Positions 46,875 to 57,517 of a stretch of DNA of 64,000 nt are shown piece by piece. The notes below the pieces were generated by a model. That model ran no database searches. It was not told where the DNA came from and saw nothing but the letters and a program-made list of their open reading frames with translations. Both the position numbers and the translations under genes were made by a program. This stretch comes from Dryomyza anilis (Eukaryota; Arthropoda; Insecta; Diptera; Dryomyzidae): assembly GCA_951804985.1 (NCBI GenBank), contig OX638135.1, positions 43,290,324-43,354,323 of the forward strand, given 5' to 3'. Position 1 is the stretch's first letter. Every line of letters starts with the position of its first letter.

Positions 46875-48619
46875 GATCTTTTTGATCTTTTTGATCTTTT
46901 TGATCTTTTTGATATTTTTGATCTCTTTGATCTTTTTGATCTTTTTGATCTTTTTGATCTTTTTGATCTTTTTGATCTCTTTGATCTTTTTGATCTTTTT
47001 GATCTTTTTGATCTTTTTGATTTTTTGATCTTGTTGATCTTGTTGATCTTGTTGATCTTGTTGATCTTGTTGATCTTGTTGATCTTGTTGATCTTGTTGA
47101 TCTTGTTGATCTTGTTGATCTTGTTGATCTTGTTGATCTTGTTGATCTTGTTGATCTTGTTGATCTTGTTGATCTTTTTGATCTTTTTGATCTTTTTGAT
47201 CTTTTTGATCTTTTTGATCTTTTTGATCTTTTTGATATTTTTGATCTCTTTGATCTTTTTGATCTTTTTGATCTTTTTGATCTTTTTGATCTTTTTGATC
47301 TTTTTGATCTTTTTGATCTTTTTGATCTTTTTGATCTTTTTGATCTTGTTGATCTTGTTGATCTTTTTGATCTTTTGGATTTTTTTTAACTTTTTGATCT
47401 TGTTGATCTTGTTGATCTTTCTGATCTTGTTGATCTTGTTGATCTTGTTGATCTTGTTGATCTTGTTGATCTTGTTGATCTTGTTGATCTTGTTGATCTT
47501 GTTGATCTTGTTGATCTTGTTGATCTTGTTGATCTTGTTGATCTTGTTGATCTTGTTGATCTTGTTGATCTTGTTGATCTTGTTGATCTTATTGATCTTG
47601 TTGATCTTGTTGATCTTGCTGATCATTTTGATTTTTTTGATATTTTTGATCTTTTTGATCTTTTTGATCTTTTTGATCTTTTTGATCTTTTTGATCTTTT
47701 TGATCTTTTTGATCTTTTTGATCTTTTTGATCTTTTTGATATTTTTGATATTTTTGATCTTTTTGATCTTTTTGATCTTTTTGATCTTTTTGATCTTTTT
47801 GATCTTTTTGATCTTTTTGATCTTTTTGATCTTTTTGATCTTTTTGATCTTTTTGATCTTTTTGATCTTTTTGATCTTGTTGATCTTGTTGATCTTTTTG
47901 ATCTTTTTGAACTTTTTGATCTTGTTGATCTTGTTGATCTTTCTGATCTTGTTGATCTTGTTGATCTTGTTGATCTTGTTGATCTTGTTGATCTTGTTGA
48001 TATTGTTGATATTGTTGATCTTGTTGATCTTGTTGATCTTATTGATCTTGTTGATCTTGTTGATCTTGCTGATCTTGTTGATCTTGTTGATATTTTTGAT
48101 CTTTTTGATCTTTTTGATCTTTTTGATCTTTTTGATCTTTTTGATCTTTTTGATCTTTTTGATCTCTTTGATCTCTTTGATCTTTTTGATCTTTTTGATC
48201 TTTTTGATCTTTTTGATCTTTTTGATCTTTTTGATCTTTTTGATCTTTTTGATCTTTTTGATCTTTTTGATCTTTTTGATCTTTTTGATCTTTTTGATCT
48301 TTTTGATCTTTTTGATCTTTTTGATCTTTTTGATCTTTTTGATCTTTTTGATCTTTTTGATCTTTTTGATCTTTTTGATCTTTTTGATCTTTTTGATCTT
48401 TTTGATCTTTTTGATCTTTTTGATCTTTTTGATCTTTTTGATCTTTTTGATCTTTTTGATCTTTTTGATCTTTTTGATCTTTTTGATCTTTTTGATCTTT
48501 TTGATCTTTTTGATCTTTTTGATTTTTTTGATCTTGTTGATCTTGTTGATCTTGTTGATATTGTTGATCTTTTTGATCTTTTTGATCTTTTTGATCTTTT
48601 TGATCTTTTTGATCTTTTT

Positions 48620-49798
48620 GATCTTGTTGATCTTGTTGATCTTGTTGATCTTGTTGATCTTGTTGATCTTGTTGATCTTGTTGATCTTGTTGATCTTGTT
48701 GATCTTGTTGATCTTGTTGATCTTGTTGATCTTGTTGATCTTGTTGATCTTGTTGATCTTGTTGATCTTGTTGATCTTGTTGATCTTGTTGATCTTGTTG
48801 ATCTTGTTGATCTTGTTGATCTTGTTGATCTTGTTGATCTTGTTGATCTTGTTGATCTTGTTGATCTTGTTGATCTTGTTGATCTTGTTGATCTTGTTGA
48901 TCTTGTTGATCTTGTTGATCTTGTTGATCTTGTTGATCTTGTTGATCTTGTTGATCTTGTTGATCTTGTTGATCTTGTTGATCTTGTTGATCTTGTTGAT
49001 CTTGTTGATCTTGTTGATCTTGTTGATCTTGTTGATCTTGTTGATCTTGTTGATCTTGTTGATCTTGTTGATCTTGTTGATCTTGTTGATCTTGATGATC
49101 TTGTTGATCTTGTTGATCTTGTTGATCTTGTTGATCTTGTTGATCTTGTTGATCTTGTTGATCTTGTTGATCTTGTTGATCTTGTTGATCTTGTTGATCT
49201 TGTTGATCTTGTTGATCTTGTTGATCTTGTTGATCTTGTTGATCTTGTTGATCTTGTTGATCTTGTTGATCTTGTTGATCTTGTTGATCTTGTTGATCTT
49301 GTTGATCTTGTTGATCTTGTTGATCTTGTTGATCTTGTTGATCTTGTTGATCTTGTTGATCTTGTTGATCTTGTTGATCTTGTTGATCTTGTTGATCTTG
49401 TTGATCTTGTTGATCTTGTTGATCTTGTTGATCTTGTTGATCTTGTTGATCTTGTTGATCTTGTTGATCTTGTTGATCTTGTTAATCTTGTTGATCTTGT
49501 TGATCTTGTTGATCTTGTTGATCTTGTTGATCTTGTTGATCTTGTTGATCTTGTTGATCTTGTTGATCTTGTTGATCTTGTTGATCTTGTTGATCTTGTT
49601 GATCTTGTTGATCTTGTTGATCTTGTTGATCTTGTTGATCTTGTTGATCTTGTTGATCTTGTTGATCTTGTTGATCTTGTTGATCTTGTTGATCTTGTTG
49701 ATCTTGTTGATCTTGTTGATCTTGTTGATCTTGTTGATCTTGTTGATCTTGTTGATCTTGTTGATCTTGTTGATCTTGTTGATCTTGTTGATCTTGTT
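48620..49798. repeat. Longest V tract, 131 units
   Basis: There are 1179 bases, exactly 131 units of GATCTTGTT. Only two variants were seen: GATCTTGAT near 49088 and an AATC unit near 49483. It follows GATTTTTTT, GATATTGTT and a short F run. The tract in the same context of the next HOR copy (54073-54189) has 13 units. Confidence 0.93.
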
Positions 49799-50185
49799 GA
49801 TCTTTTTGATCTTTTTGATCTTGTTGATCTTTTTGATCTTTTTGATCTTTTTGATCTTTTTGATCTTTTTGATCTTTTTGATCTTTTTGATCTTTTTGAT
49901 CTTTTTGATCTTTTTGATCTTTTTGATCTTTTTGATCTTTTTGATCTTTTTGATCTTTTTGATCTTTTTGATCTTTTTGATCTTTTTGATCTTTTTGATC
50001 TTTTTGATCTTTTTGATCTTTTTGATCTTTTTGATCTTTTTGATCTTTTTGATCTTTTTGATCTTTTTGATCTTTTTGATCTTTTTGATCTTTTTGATCT
50101 TTTTGATCTTTTTGATCTTTTTGATCTTTTTGATCTTTTTGATCTTTTTGATCTTTTTGATCTTTTTGATTTTTTTGATCTTTTT

Positions 50186-50815
50186 GATCTTGTTGATCTT
50201 GTTGATCTTGTTGATCTTGTTGATCTTGTTGATCTTGTTGATCTTGTTGATCTTGTTGATCTTGTTGATCTTGTTGATCTTGTTGATCTTGTTGATCTTG
50301 TTGATCTTGTTGATCTTGTTGATCTTGTTGATCTTGTTGATCTTGTTGATCTTGTTGATCTTGTTGATCTTGTTGATCTTGTTGATCTTGTTGATCTTGT
50401 TGATCTTGTTGGTCTTGTTGATCTTGTTGATCTTGTTGATCTTGTTGATCTTGTTGATCTTGTTGATCTTGTTGATCTTGTTGATCTTGTTGATCTTGTT
50501 GATCTTGTTGATCTTGTTGATCTTGTTGATCTTGTTGATCTTGTTGATCTTGTTGATCTTGTTGATCTTGTTGATCTTGTTGATCTTGTTGATCTTGTTG
50601 ATCTTGTTGATCTTGTTGATCTTGTTGATCTTGTTGATCTTGTTGATCTTGTTGATCTTGTTGATCTTGTTGATCTTGTTGATCTTGTTGATCTTGTTGA
50701 TCTTGTTGATCTTGTTGATCTTGTTGATCTTGTTGATCTTGTTGATCTTGTTGATCTTGTTGATCTTGTTGATCTTGTTGATCTTGTTGATCTTGTTGAT
50801 CTTGTTGATCTTGTT
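50186..50815. repeat. V tract of 70 units
   Basis: There are 630 bases, exactly 70 units of GATCTTGTT, with one GGTC unit near 50410. A run of F units ending at 50986 follows and leads into the next HOR copy. Confidence 0.92.
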
Positions 50816-50986
50816 GATCTTTTTGATCTTTTTGATCTTTTTGATCTTTTTGATCTTTTTGATCTTTTTGATCTTTTTGATCTTTTTGATCTTTTTGATC
50901 TTTTTGATCTTTTTGATCTTTTTGATCTTTTTGATCTTTTTGATCTTTTTGATCTTTTTGATCTTTTTGATCTTTTTGATCTTTTT

Positions 50987-53900
50987 GATCTTTTAGATCT
51001 TGTTGATCTTTTTGATCTTTTTGAACTTTTTGAACTTTTTGATTTTTTTGATCTTTTTGATCTTTTTGATCTTTTTGATCTTTTTGATCTTTTTGATCTT
51101 TTTGATATTTTTGATATTTTTGATATTTTTGATCTTTTTGATCTTTTTGATCTTTTTGATCTTTTTGATCTTTTTGATCTTTTTGATCTTTTTGATCTTT
51201 TTGATCTTTTTGATCTTTTTGATCTTTTTGATCTTCTTGATCTTTTTGATCTTTTTGATCTTTTTGATCTTTTTGATATTTTTGATATTTTTGATATTTT
51301 TGATATTTTTGATATTTTTGATATTTTTGATATTTTTGATATTTTTGATATTTTTGATATTTTTGATATTTTTGATCATTTTGATATTTTTGATCTTTTT
51401 GATCTTTTTGATCTTTTTGATCTTTTTGATCTTTTTGATCTTTTTGATCTTTTTGATCTTTTTGATCTTTTTGATCTTTTTGATCTTTTTGATCTTTTTG
51501 ATCTTTTTGATCTTTTTGATCTTTTTGATCTTTTTGATCTTTTTGATCTTTTTGATCTTTTTGATCTTTTTGATCTTTTTGATCTTTTTGATCTTTTTGA
51601 TCTTTTTGATCTTTTTGATCTTTTTGATCTTTTTGATCTTTTTGATCTTTTTGATCTTTTTGATCTTTTTGATCTTTTTGATCTTTTTGATCTTTTTGAT
51701 CTTTTTGATCTTTTTGATCTTTTTGATCTTTTTGATCTTTTTGATCTTTTTGATCTTTTTGATCTTTTTGATCTTTTTGATCTTTTTGATCTTTTTGATC
51801 TTTTTGATCTTTTTGATCTTTTTGATCTTTTTGATCTTTTTGATCTTTTTGATCTTTTTGATCTTTTTGATCTTTTTGATCTTTTTGATCTTTTTGATCT
51901 TTTTGATCTTTTTGATCTTTTTGATCTTTTTGATCTTTTTGATCTTTTTGATCTTTTTGATCTTTTTGATCTTTTTGATCTTTTTGATCTTTTTGATCTT
52001 TTTGATCTTTTTGATCTTTTTGATCTTTTTGATCTTTTTGATCTTTTTGATCTAGTTGATCTTGTTGATCTTGTTGATCTTGTTGATCTTGTTGATCTTG
52101 TTGATCTTGTTGATCTTGTTGATCTTTTTGATCTTTTTGATCTTTTTGATCTTTTTGATCTTTTTGATCTTTTTGATCTTTTTGGTCTTTTTGATCTTTT
52201 TGATCTTTTTGATCTTTTTGATCTTTTTGATCTTTTTGATCTAGTTGATCTTGTTGATCTTGTTGATCTTGTTGATCTTGTTGATCTTGTTGATCTTGTT
52301 GATCTTGTTGATCTTGTTGATCTTGTTGATCTTGTTGATCTTGTTGATCTTGTTGATCTTGTTGATCTTGTTGATCTTGTTGATCTTGTTGATCTTGTTG
52401 ATCTTGTTGATCTTGTTGATCTTGTTGATCTTGTTGATCTTGTTGATCTTGTTGATCTTGTTGATCTTTTTGATCTTTTTGATCTTTTTGATCTTTTTGA
52501 TCTTTTTGATATTTTTGATCTCTTTGATCTTTTTGATCTTTTTGATCTTTTTGATCTTTTTGATCTTTTTGATCTTTTTGATCTCTTTGATCTTTTTGAT
52601 CTTTTTGATCTTTTTGATCTTTTTGATTTTTTGATCTTGTTGATCTTGTTGATCTTGTTGATCTTGTTGATCTTGTTGATCTTGTTGATCTTGTTGATCT
52701 TGTTGATCTTGTTGATCTTGTTGATCTTGTTGATCTTTTTGATCTTTTTGATCTTTTTGATCTTTTTGATCTTTTTGATCTTTTTGATCTTTTTGATCTT
52801 TTTGATATTTTTGATCTCTTTGATCTTTTTGATCTTTTTGATCTTTTTGATCTTTTTGATCTTTTTGATCTTTTTGATCTTTTTGATCTTTTTGATCTTT
52901 TTGATCTTTTTGATCTTGTTGATCTTGTTGATCTTTTTGATCTTTTGGATTTTTTTTAACTTTTTGATCTTGTTGATCTTGTTGATCTTTCTGATCTTGT
53001 TGATCTTGTTGATCTTGTTGATCTTGTTGATCTTGTTGATCTTGTTGATCTTGTTGATCTTGTTGATCTTGTTGATCTTGTTGATCTTGTTGATCTTGTT
53101 GATCTTGTTGATCTTGTTGATCTTATTGATCTTGTTGATCTTGTTGATCTTGCTGATCATTTTGATTTTTTTGATATTTTTGATCTTTTTGATCTTTTTG
53201 ATCTTTTTGATCTTTTTGATCTTTTTGATCTTTTTGTTCTTTTTGATCTTTTTGATCTTTTTGATATTTTTGATATTTTTGATATTTTTGATATTTTTGA
53301 TCTTTTTGATCTTTTTGATCTTTTTGATCTTTTTGATCTTTTTGATCTTTTTGATCTTTTTGATCTTTTTGATCTTTTTGATCTTTTTGATCTTTTTGAT
53401 CTTTTTGATCTTGTTGATCTTGTTGATCTTTTTGATCTTTTTGAACTTTTTGATCTTGTTGATCTTGTTGATCTTTCTGATCTTGTTGATCTTGTTGATC
53501 TTGTTGATCTTGTTGATCTTGTTGATCTTGTTGATATTGTTGATATTGTTGATCTTGTTGATCTTGTTGATCTTGTTGATCTTATTGATCTTGTTGATCT
53601 TGTTGATCTTGCTGATCTTGTTGATCTTGTTGATATTTTTGATCTTTTTGATCTTTTTGATCTTTTTGATCTTTTTGATCTTTTTGATCTTTTTGATCTC
53701 TTTGATCTCTTTGATCTTTTTGATCTTTTTGATCTTTTTGATCTTTTTGATCTTTTTGATCTTTTTGATCTTTTTGATCTTTTTGATCTTTTTGATCTTT
53801 TTGATCTTTTTGATCTTTTTGATCTTTTTGATCTTTTTGATCTTTTTGATCTTTTTGATCTTTTTGATCTTTTTGATCTTTTTGATCTTCTTGATCTTTT

Positions 53901-54189
53901 TGATCTTTTTGATCTTTTTGATCTTTTTGATCTTTTTGATCTTTTTGATCTTTTTGATCTTTTTGATTTTTTTGATCTTGTTGATCTTGTTGATCTTTTT
54001 GATCTTGTTGATATTGTTGATATTGTTGATCTTTTTGATCTTTTTGATCTTTTTGATCTTTTTGATCTTTTTGATCTTGTTGATCTTGTTGATCTTGTTG
54101 ATCTTGTTGATCTTGTTGATCTTGTTGATCTTGTTGATCTTGTTGATCTTGTTGATCTTGTTGATCTTGTTGATCTTGTTGATCTTGTT
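50987..54189. repeat. 5.4 kb HOR, copy 2 (contracted)
   Basis: It repeats 45561 onward at offsets of 5.4-5.7 kb: GATCTTTTA (50987), GAACTTTTT pair, A units, GATCTTCTT, 11 A units (51275-51373), GATCATTTT, F tract, GATCTAGTT, a GGTC with a second GATCTAGTT (52238), V tract, GATCTCTTT pair, 8-bp GATTTTTT slip (near 52625), TAAC cassette (near 52945), the same cassette remnant (near 53445), GATATTGTT pair, GATCTTATT, GATCTTGCT, paired GATCTCTTT (near 53700), GATTTTTTT and GATATTGTT. It is shorter overall, mainly because the final V tract is 13 rather than 131 units and no 70-unit tract follows. Confidence 0.86.
51392..52048. repeat. Pure F tract of 73 units
   Basis: There are 657 bases of GATCTTTTT with no variant seen, between an A unit and GATCTAGTT. 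In copy 1 the same interval is interrupted by A units, GATTTTTTT and GGTC near 46165-46480. Confidence 0.9.
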
Positions 54190-57100
54190 GATCTTTTTGA
54201 TCTTTTTGATCTTTTTGATCTTTTTGATCTTTTTGATCTTTTTGATCTTTTTGATCTTTTTGATCTTTTTGATCTTTTTGATCTTTTTGATCTTTTTGAT
54301 CTTTTTGATCTTTTTGATCTTTTTGATCTTTTTGATCTTTTTGATCTTTTTGATCTTTTTGATCTTTTTGATCTTTTTGATCTTTTTGATCTTTTTGATA
54401 TTTTTGATATTTTTGATATTTTTGATCTTTTTGATCTTTTTGATCTTTTTGATCTTTTTGATCTTTTTGATCTTTTTGATCTTTTTGATCTTTTTGATCT
54501 TTTTGATCTTTTTGATCTTTTTGATCTTTTTGATCTTTTTGATCTTTTTGATCTTTTTGATCTTTTTGATCTTTTTGATCTTTTTGATCTTTTTGATCTT
54601 TTTGATCTTTTTGATCTTTTTGATCTTTTTGATCTTTTTGATCTTTTTGATCTTTTTGATCTTTTTGATCTTTTTGATCTTTTTGATCTTTTTGATCTTT
54701 TTGATCTTTTTGATCTTTTTGATCTTTTTGATCTTTTTGATCTTTTTGATCTTTTTGATCTTTTTGATCTTTTTGATCTTTTTGATCTTTTTGATCTTTT
54801 TGATCTTTTTGATCTTTTTGATCTTTTTGATCTTTTTGATCTTTTTGATCTTTTTGATCTTTTTGATCTTTTTGATCTTTTTGATCTTTTTGATCTTTTT
54901 GATCTTTTTGATCTCTTTGATCTTTTTGATCTTTTTGATCTTGTTGATCTATTTGATCTTTTTGATCTTTTTGATCTTTTTGATCTTTTTGATCTTTTTG
55001 ATCTTTTTGATCTTTTTGATCTTTTTGATCTTTTTGATCTATTTGATCTTTTTGATCTTTTTGATCTTTTTGATCTTTTTGATCTTTTTGATCTTTTTGA
55101 TCTTTTGATCTTTTTGATCTTTTTGATCTTTTTGATTTTTTTGAACTTTATGATCTTGTTGATCTTGTTGATCTTGTTGATCTTGTTGATCTTGTTGATC
55201 TTGTTGATCTTGTTGATCTTGTTGATCTTTTTGGTCTTTTTGATCTTCTTGATCTTTTTGATCTTTTTGATATTTTTGATATTTTTGATATTTTTGATAT
55301 TTTTGATATTTTTGATATTTTTGATCTTTTTGATCTTTTTGATCTTTTTGATCTTTTTGATCTTTTTGATCTTTTTGATCTTTTTGATCTTTTTGATCTT
55401 TTTGATCTTTTTGATCTTTTTGATCTTTTTGATCTTTTTGATCTTTTTGATCTTTTTGATCTTTTTGATCTTCTTGATCTTTTTGATCTTTTTGATCTTT
55501 TTGATCTTTTTGATCTTTTTGATCTTTTTGATCTTTTTGATCTTTTTGATCTTTTTGATCTTTTTGATCTTTTTGATCTTTTGGATCTTTTTGATCTTTT
55601 TGATCTTTTTGATCTTTTTGATCTTTTTGATCTTTTTGATCTTTTTGATCTTTTTGATCTTTTTGATCTTTTTGATCTTTTTGATCTTTTTGATCTTTTT
55701 GATCTTTTTGATCTTTTTGATCTTTTTGATCTTTTTGATCTTTTTGATCTTTTTGATCTTTTTGATCTTTTTGATCTTTTTGATCTTTTTGATCTTTTTG
55801 ATCTTTTTGATCTTTTTGATCTTTTTGATCTTTTTGATCTTTTTGATCTTTTTGATCTTTTTGATCTTTTTGATCTTTTTGATCTTTTTGATCTTTTTGA
55901 TCTTTTTGATCTTTTTGTTCTTTTTGATCTTTTTGATCTTTTTGATCTTTTTGATCTTTTTGATCTTTTTGATCTTTTTGATCTTTTTGATCTTTTTGAT
56001 CTTTTTGATCTTTTTGATCATTTTGATCTTTTTGATCTTTTTGATCTTTTTGATCTTTTTGATCTTTTTGATCTTTTTGATCTTTTTGATCTTTTTGATC
56101 TTTTTGATCTTTTTGATCTTTTTGATCTTTTTGATCTTTTTGATCTTTTTAATCTTTTTGATCTTTTTGATCTTTTTGATCTTTTTGATCTTTTTGATCT
56201 TTTTGATCTTTTTGATCTTTTTGATCTTTTTGATCTTTTTGATCTTTTTGATCTTTTTGATCTTTTTGATCTTTTTGATCTTTTTGATCTTTTTGATCTT
56301 TTTGATCTTTTTGATCTTATTGATCTTTTTGATCTTTTTGATCTTTTTGATCTTTTTGATCTTTTTGATCTTTTTGATCTTTTTGATCTTTTTGATCTTT
56401 TTGATCTTTTTGATCTTGTTGATCTTGTTGATCTTGTTGATCTTGTTGATCTTGTTGATCTTGTTGATCTTGTTGATCTTGTTGATCTTGTTGATCTTGT
56501 TGATCTTGTTGATCTTGTTGATCTTGTTTATCTTATTGATCTTGTTTATCTTGTTTATCTTGTTGATCTTGTTGATCTTGTTGATCTTGTTGATCTTGTT
56601 GATCTTGTTGATCTTGTTGATCTTGTTGATCTTGTTGATCTTGTTGATCTTGTTGATCTTGTTGATCTTGTTGATCTTGTTGATCTTGTTGATCTTGTTG
56701 ATCTTGTTGATCTTGTTGATCTTGTTGATCTTGTTGATCTTTTTGATCTTTTTGATCTTTTTGATCTTTTAGATCTTGTTGAACTTTTTGATCTTTTTGA
56801 TCTTTTTGATCTTTTTGATATTTTTGATATTTTTGATATTTTTGATATTTTTGATATTTTTGATCTTTTTGATCTTTTTGATCTTTTTGATCCTTTTGAT
56901 CTTTTTGATCTTTTTGATCTTTTTGATCTTTTTGATCTTTTTGATCTTTTTGATCTTTTTGATTTTTTTGATCTTTTTGATCTTTTTGATCTTTTTGATC
57001 TTTTTGATCTTTTTGATCTTTTTGATCTTTTTGATCTTTTTGATCTTTTTGATCTTTTTGATCTTTTTGATCTTTTTGATCTTTTTGATCTTTTTGATCT

Positions 57101-57517
57101 TTTTGATCTTTTTGGTCTTTTTGATCTTTTTGATCTTTTTGATCTCTTTGATCTTTTTGATCTTTTTGATCTTGTTGATCTTGTTGATCTTTTTGATCTT
57201 TTTGATCTTTTTGATCTTTTTGATCTTTTTGATCTTTTTGATCTTTTTGATCTTTTTGATCTTTTTGATCTTTTTGATCTTTTTGATCTTTTTGATCTTT
57301 TTGATCTTTTTGATCTTTTTGATCTTTTTGATCTTTTTGATCTTTTTGATCTTTTTGATCTTTTTGATCTTTTTGATCTTTTTGATCTTTTTGATCTTTT
57401 TGATCTTTTTGATCTTTTTGATCTTTTTGATCTTTTTGATCTTTTTGATCTTTTTGATCTTTTTGATCTTTTTGATCTTTTGATCTTTTTGATCTTTTTG
57501 ATTTTTTTGATTTTTTT
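54190..57517. repeat. F-dominated block
   Basis: It is mostly F units, including 54 in a row (54424-54909). Landmarks: three A units (54397-54423), GATCTCTTT, two GATCTATTT (near 54947, 55037), an 8-bp slip, GATTTTTTT with GAACTTTAT (55134-55151), short V run, GGTC and GATCTTCTT, short A run, a second GATCTTCTT (near 55468), GATCTTTTG (near 55578), a TTC unit (near 55918), GATCATTTT (near 56017), AATC (near 56150), GATCTTATT, V run with three TATC units (56525-56555), GATCTTTTA followed by GATCTTGTT and GAACTTTTT (near 56766-56790), GATCCTTTT (near 56888), GGTC, GATCTCTTT and long F run. Confidence 0.82.

Larger units (their letters stand above)
45561..50986. repeat. 5.4 kb HOR, copy 1
   Basis: It starts at GATCTTTTA with two GAACTTTTT, then A runs, GATCTCTTT, a GATCCTTTT (near 45787), GATCTTCTT, 10 A units (45858-45947), GATCATTTT, F run, GGTC, GATCTAGTT (46542), 36 V units (46551-46874), GATCTCTTT pair, an 8-bp GATTTTTT slip (near 47020), V run, TAAC cassette (near 47377), V run, a cassette remnant that keeps GAACTTTTT but lacks GATCTTTTG and GATTTTTTT (near 47910), two GATATTGTT, GATCTTATT, GATCTTGCT, paired GATCTCTTT (near 48170), F run, GATTTTTTT, GATATTGTT, the 131-unit V tract, F run and the 70-unit V tract. 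Confidence 0.87.

Noticed and set aside
41112..50996. Plus-strand open frame of 3294 codons that could be a giant repetitive protein
   Set aside because: It follows from a 9-bp unit without stops in this frame. The frame changes at one-base slips, there is no start context, no non-repeat domain, and overlapping frames on both strands are also open for kilobases.
53157..56021. Minus-strand open frame of 954 codons reading I-K-K then S-K-R repeats
   Set aside because: It is a shadow of the F and V units on the A-rich strand. The change from I-K-K to S-K-R is a one-base phase slip, not a domain boundary, and all three minus frames are open in long stretches.
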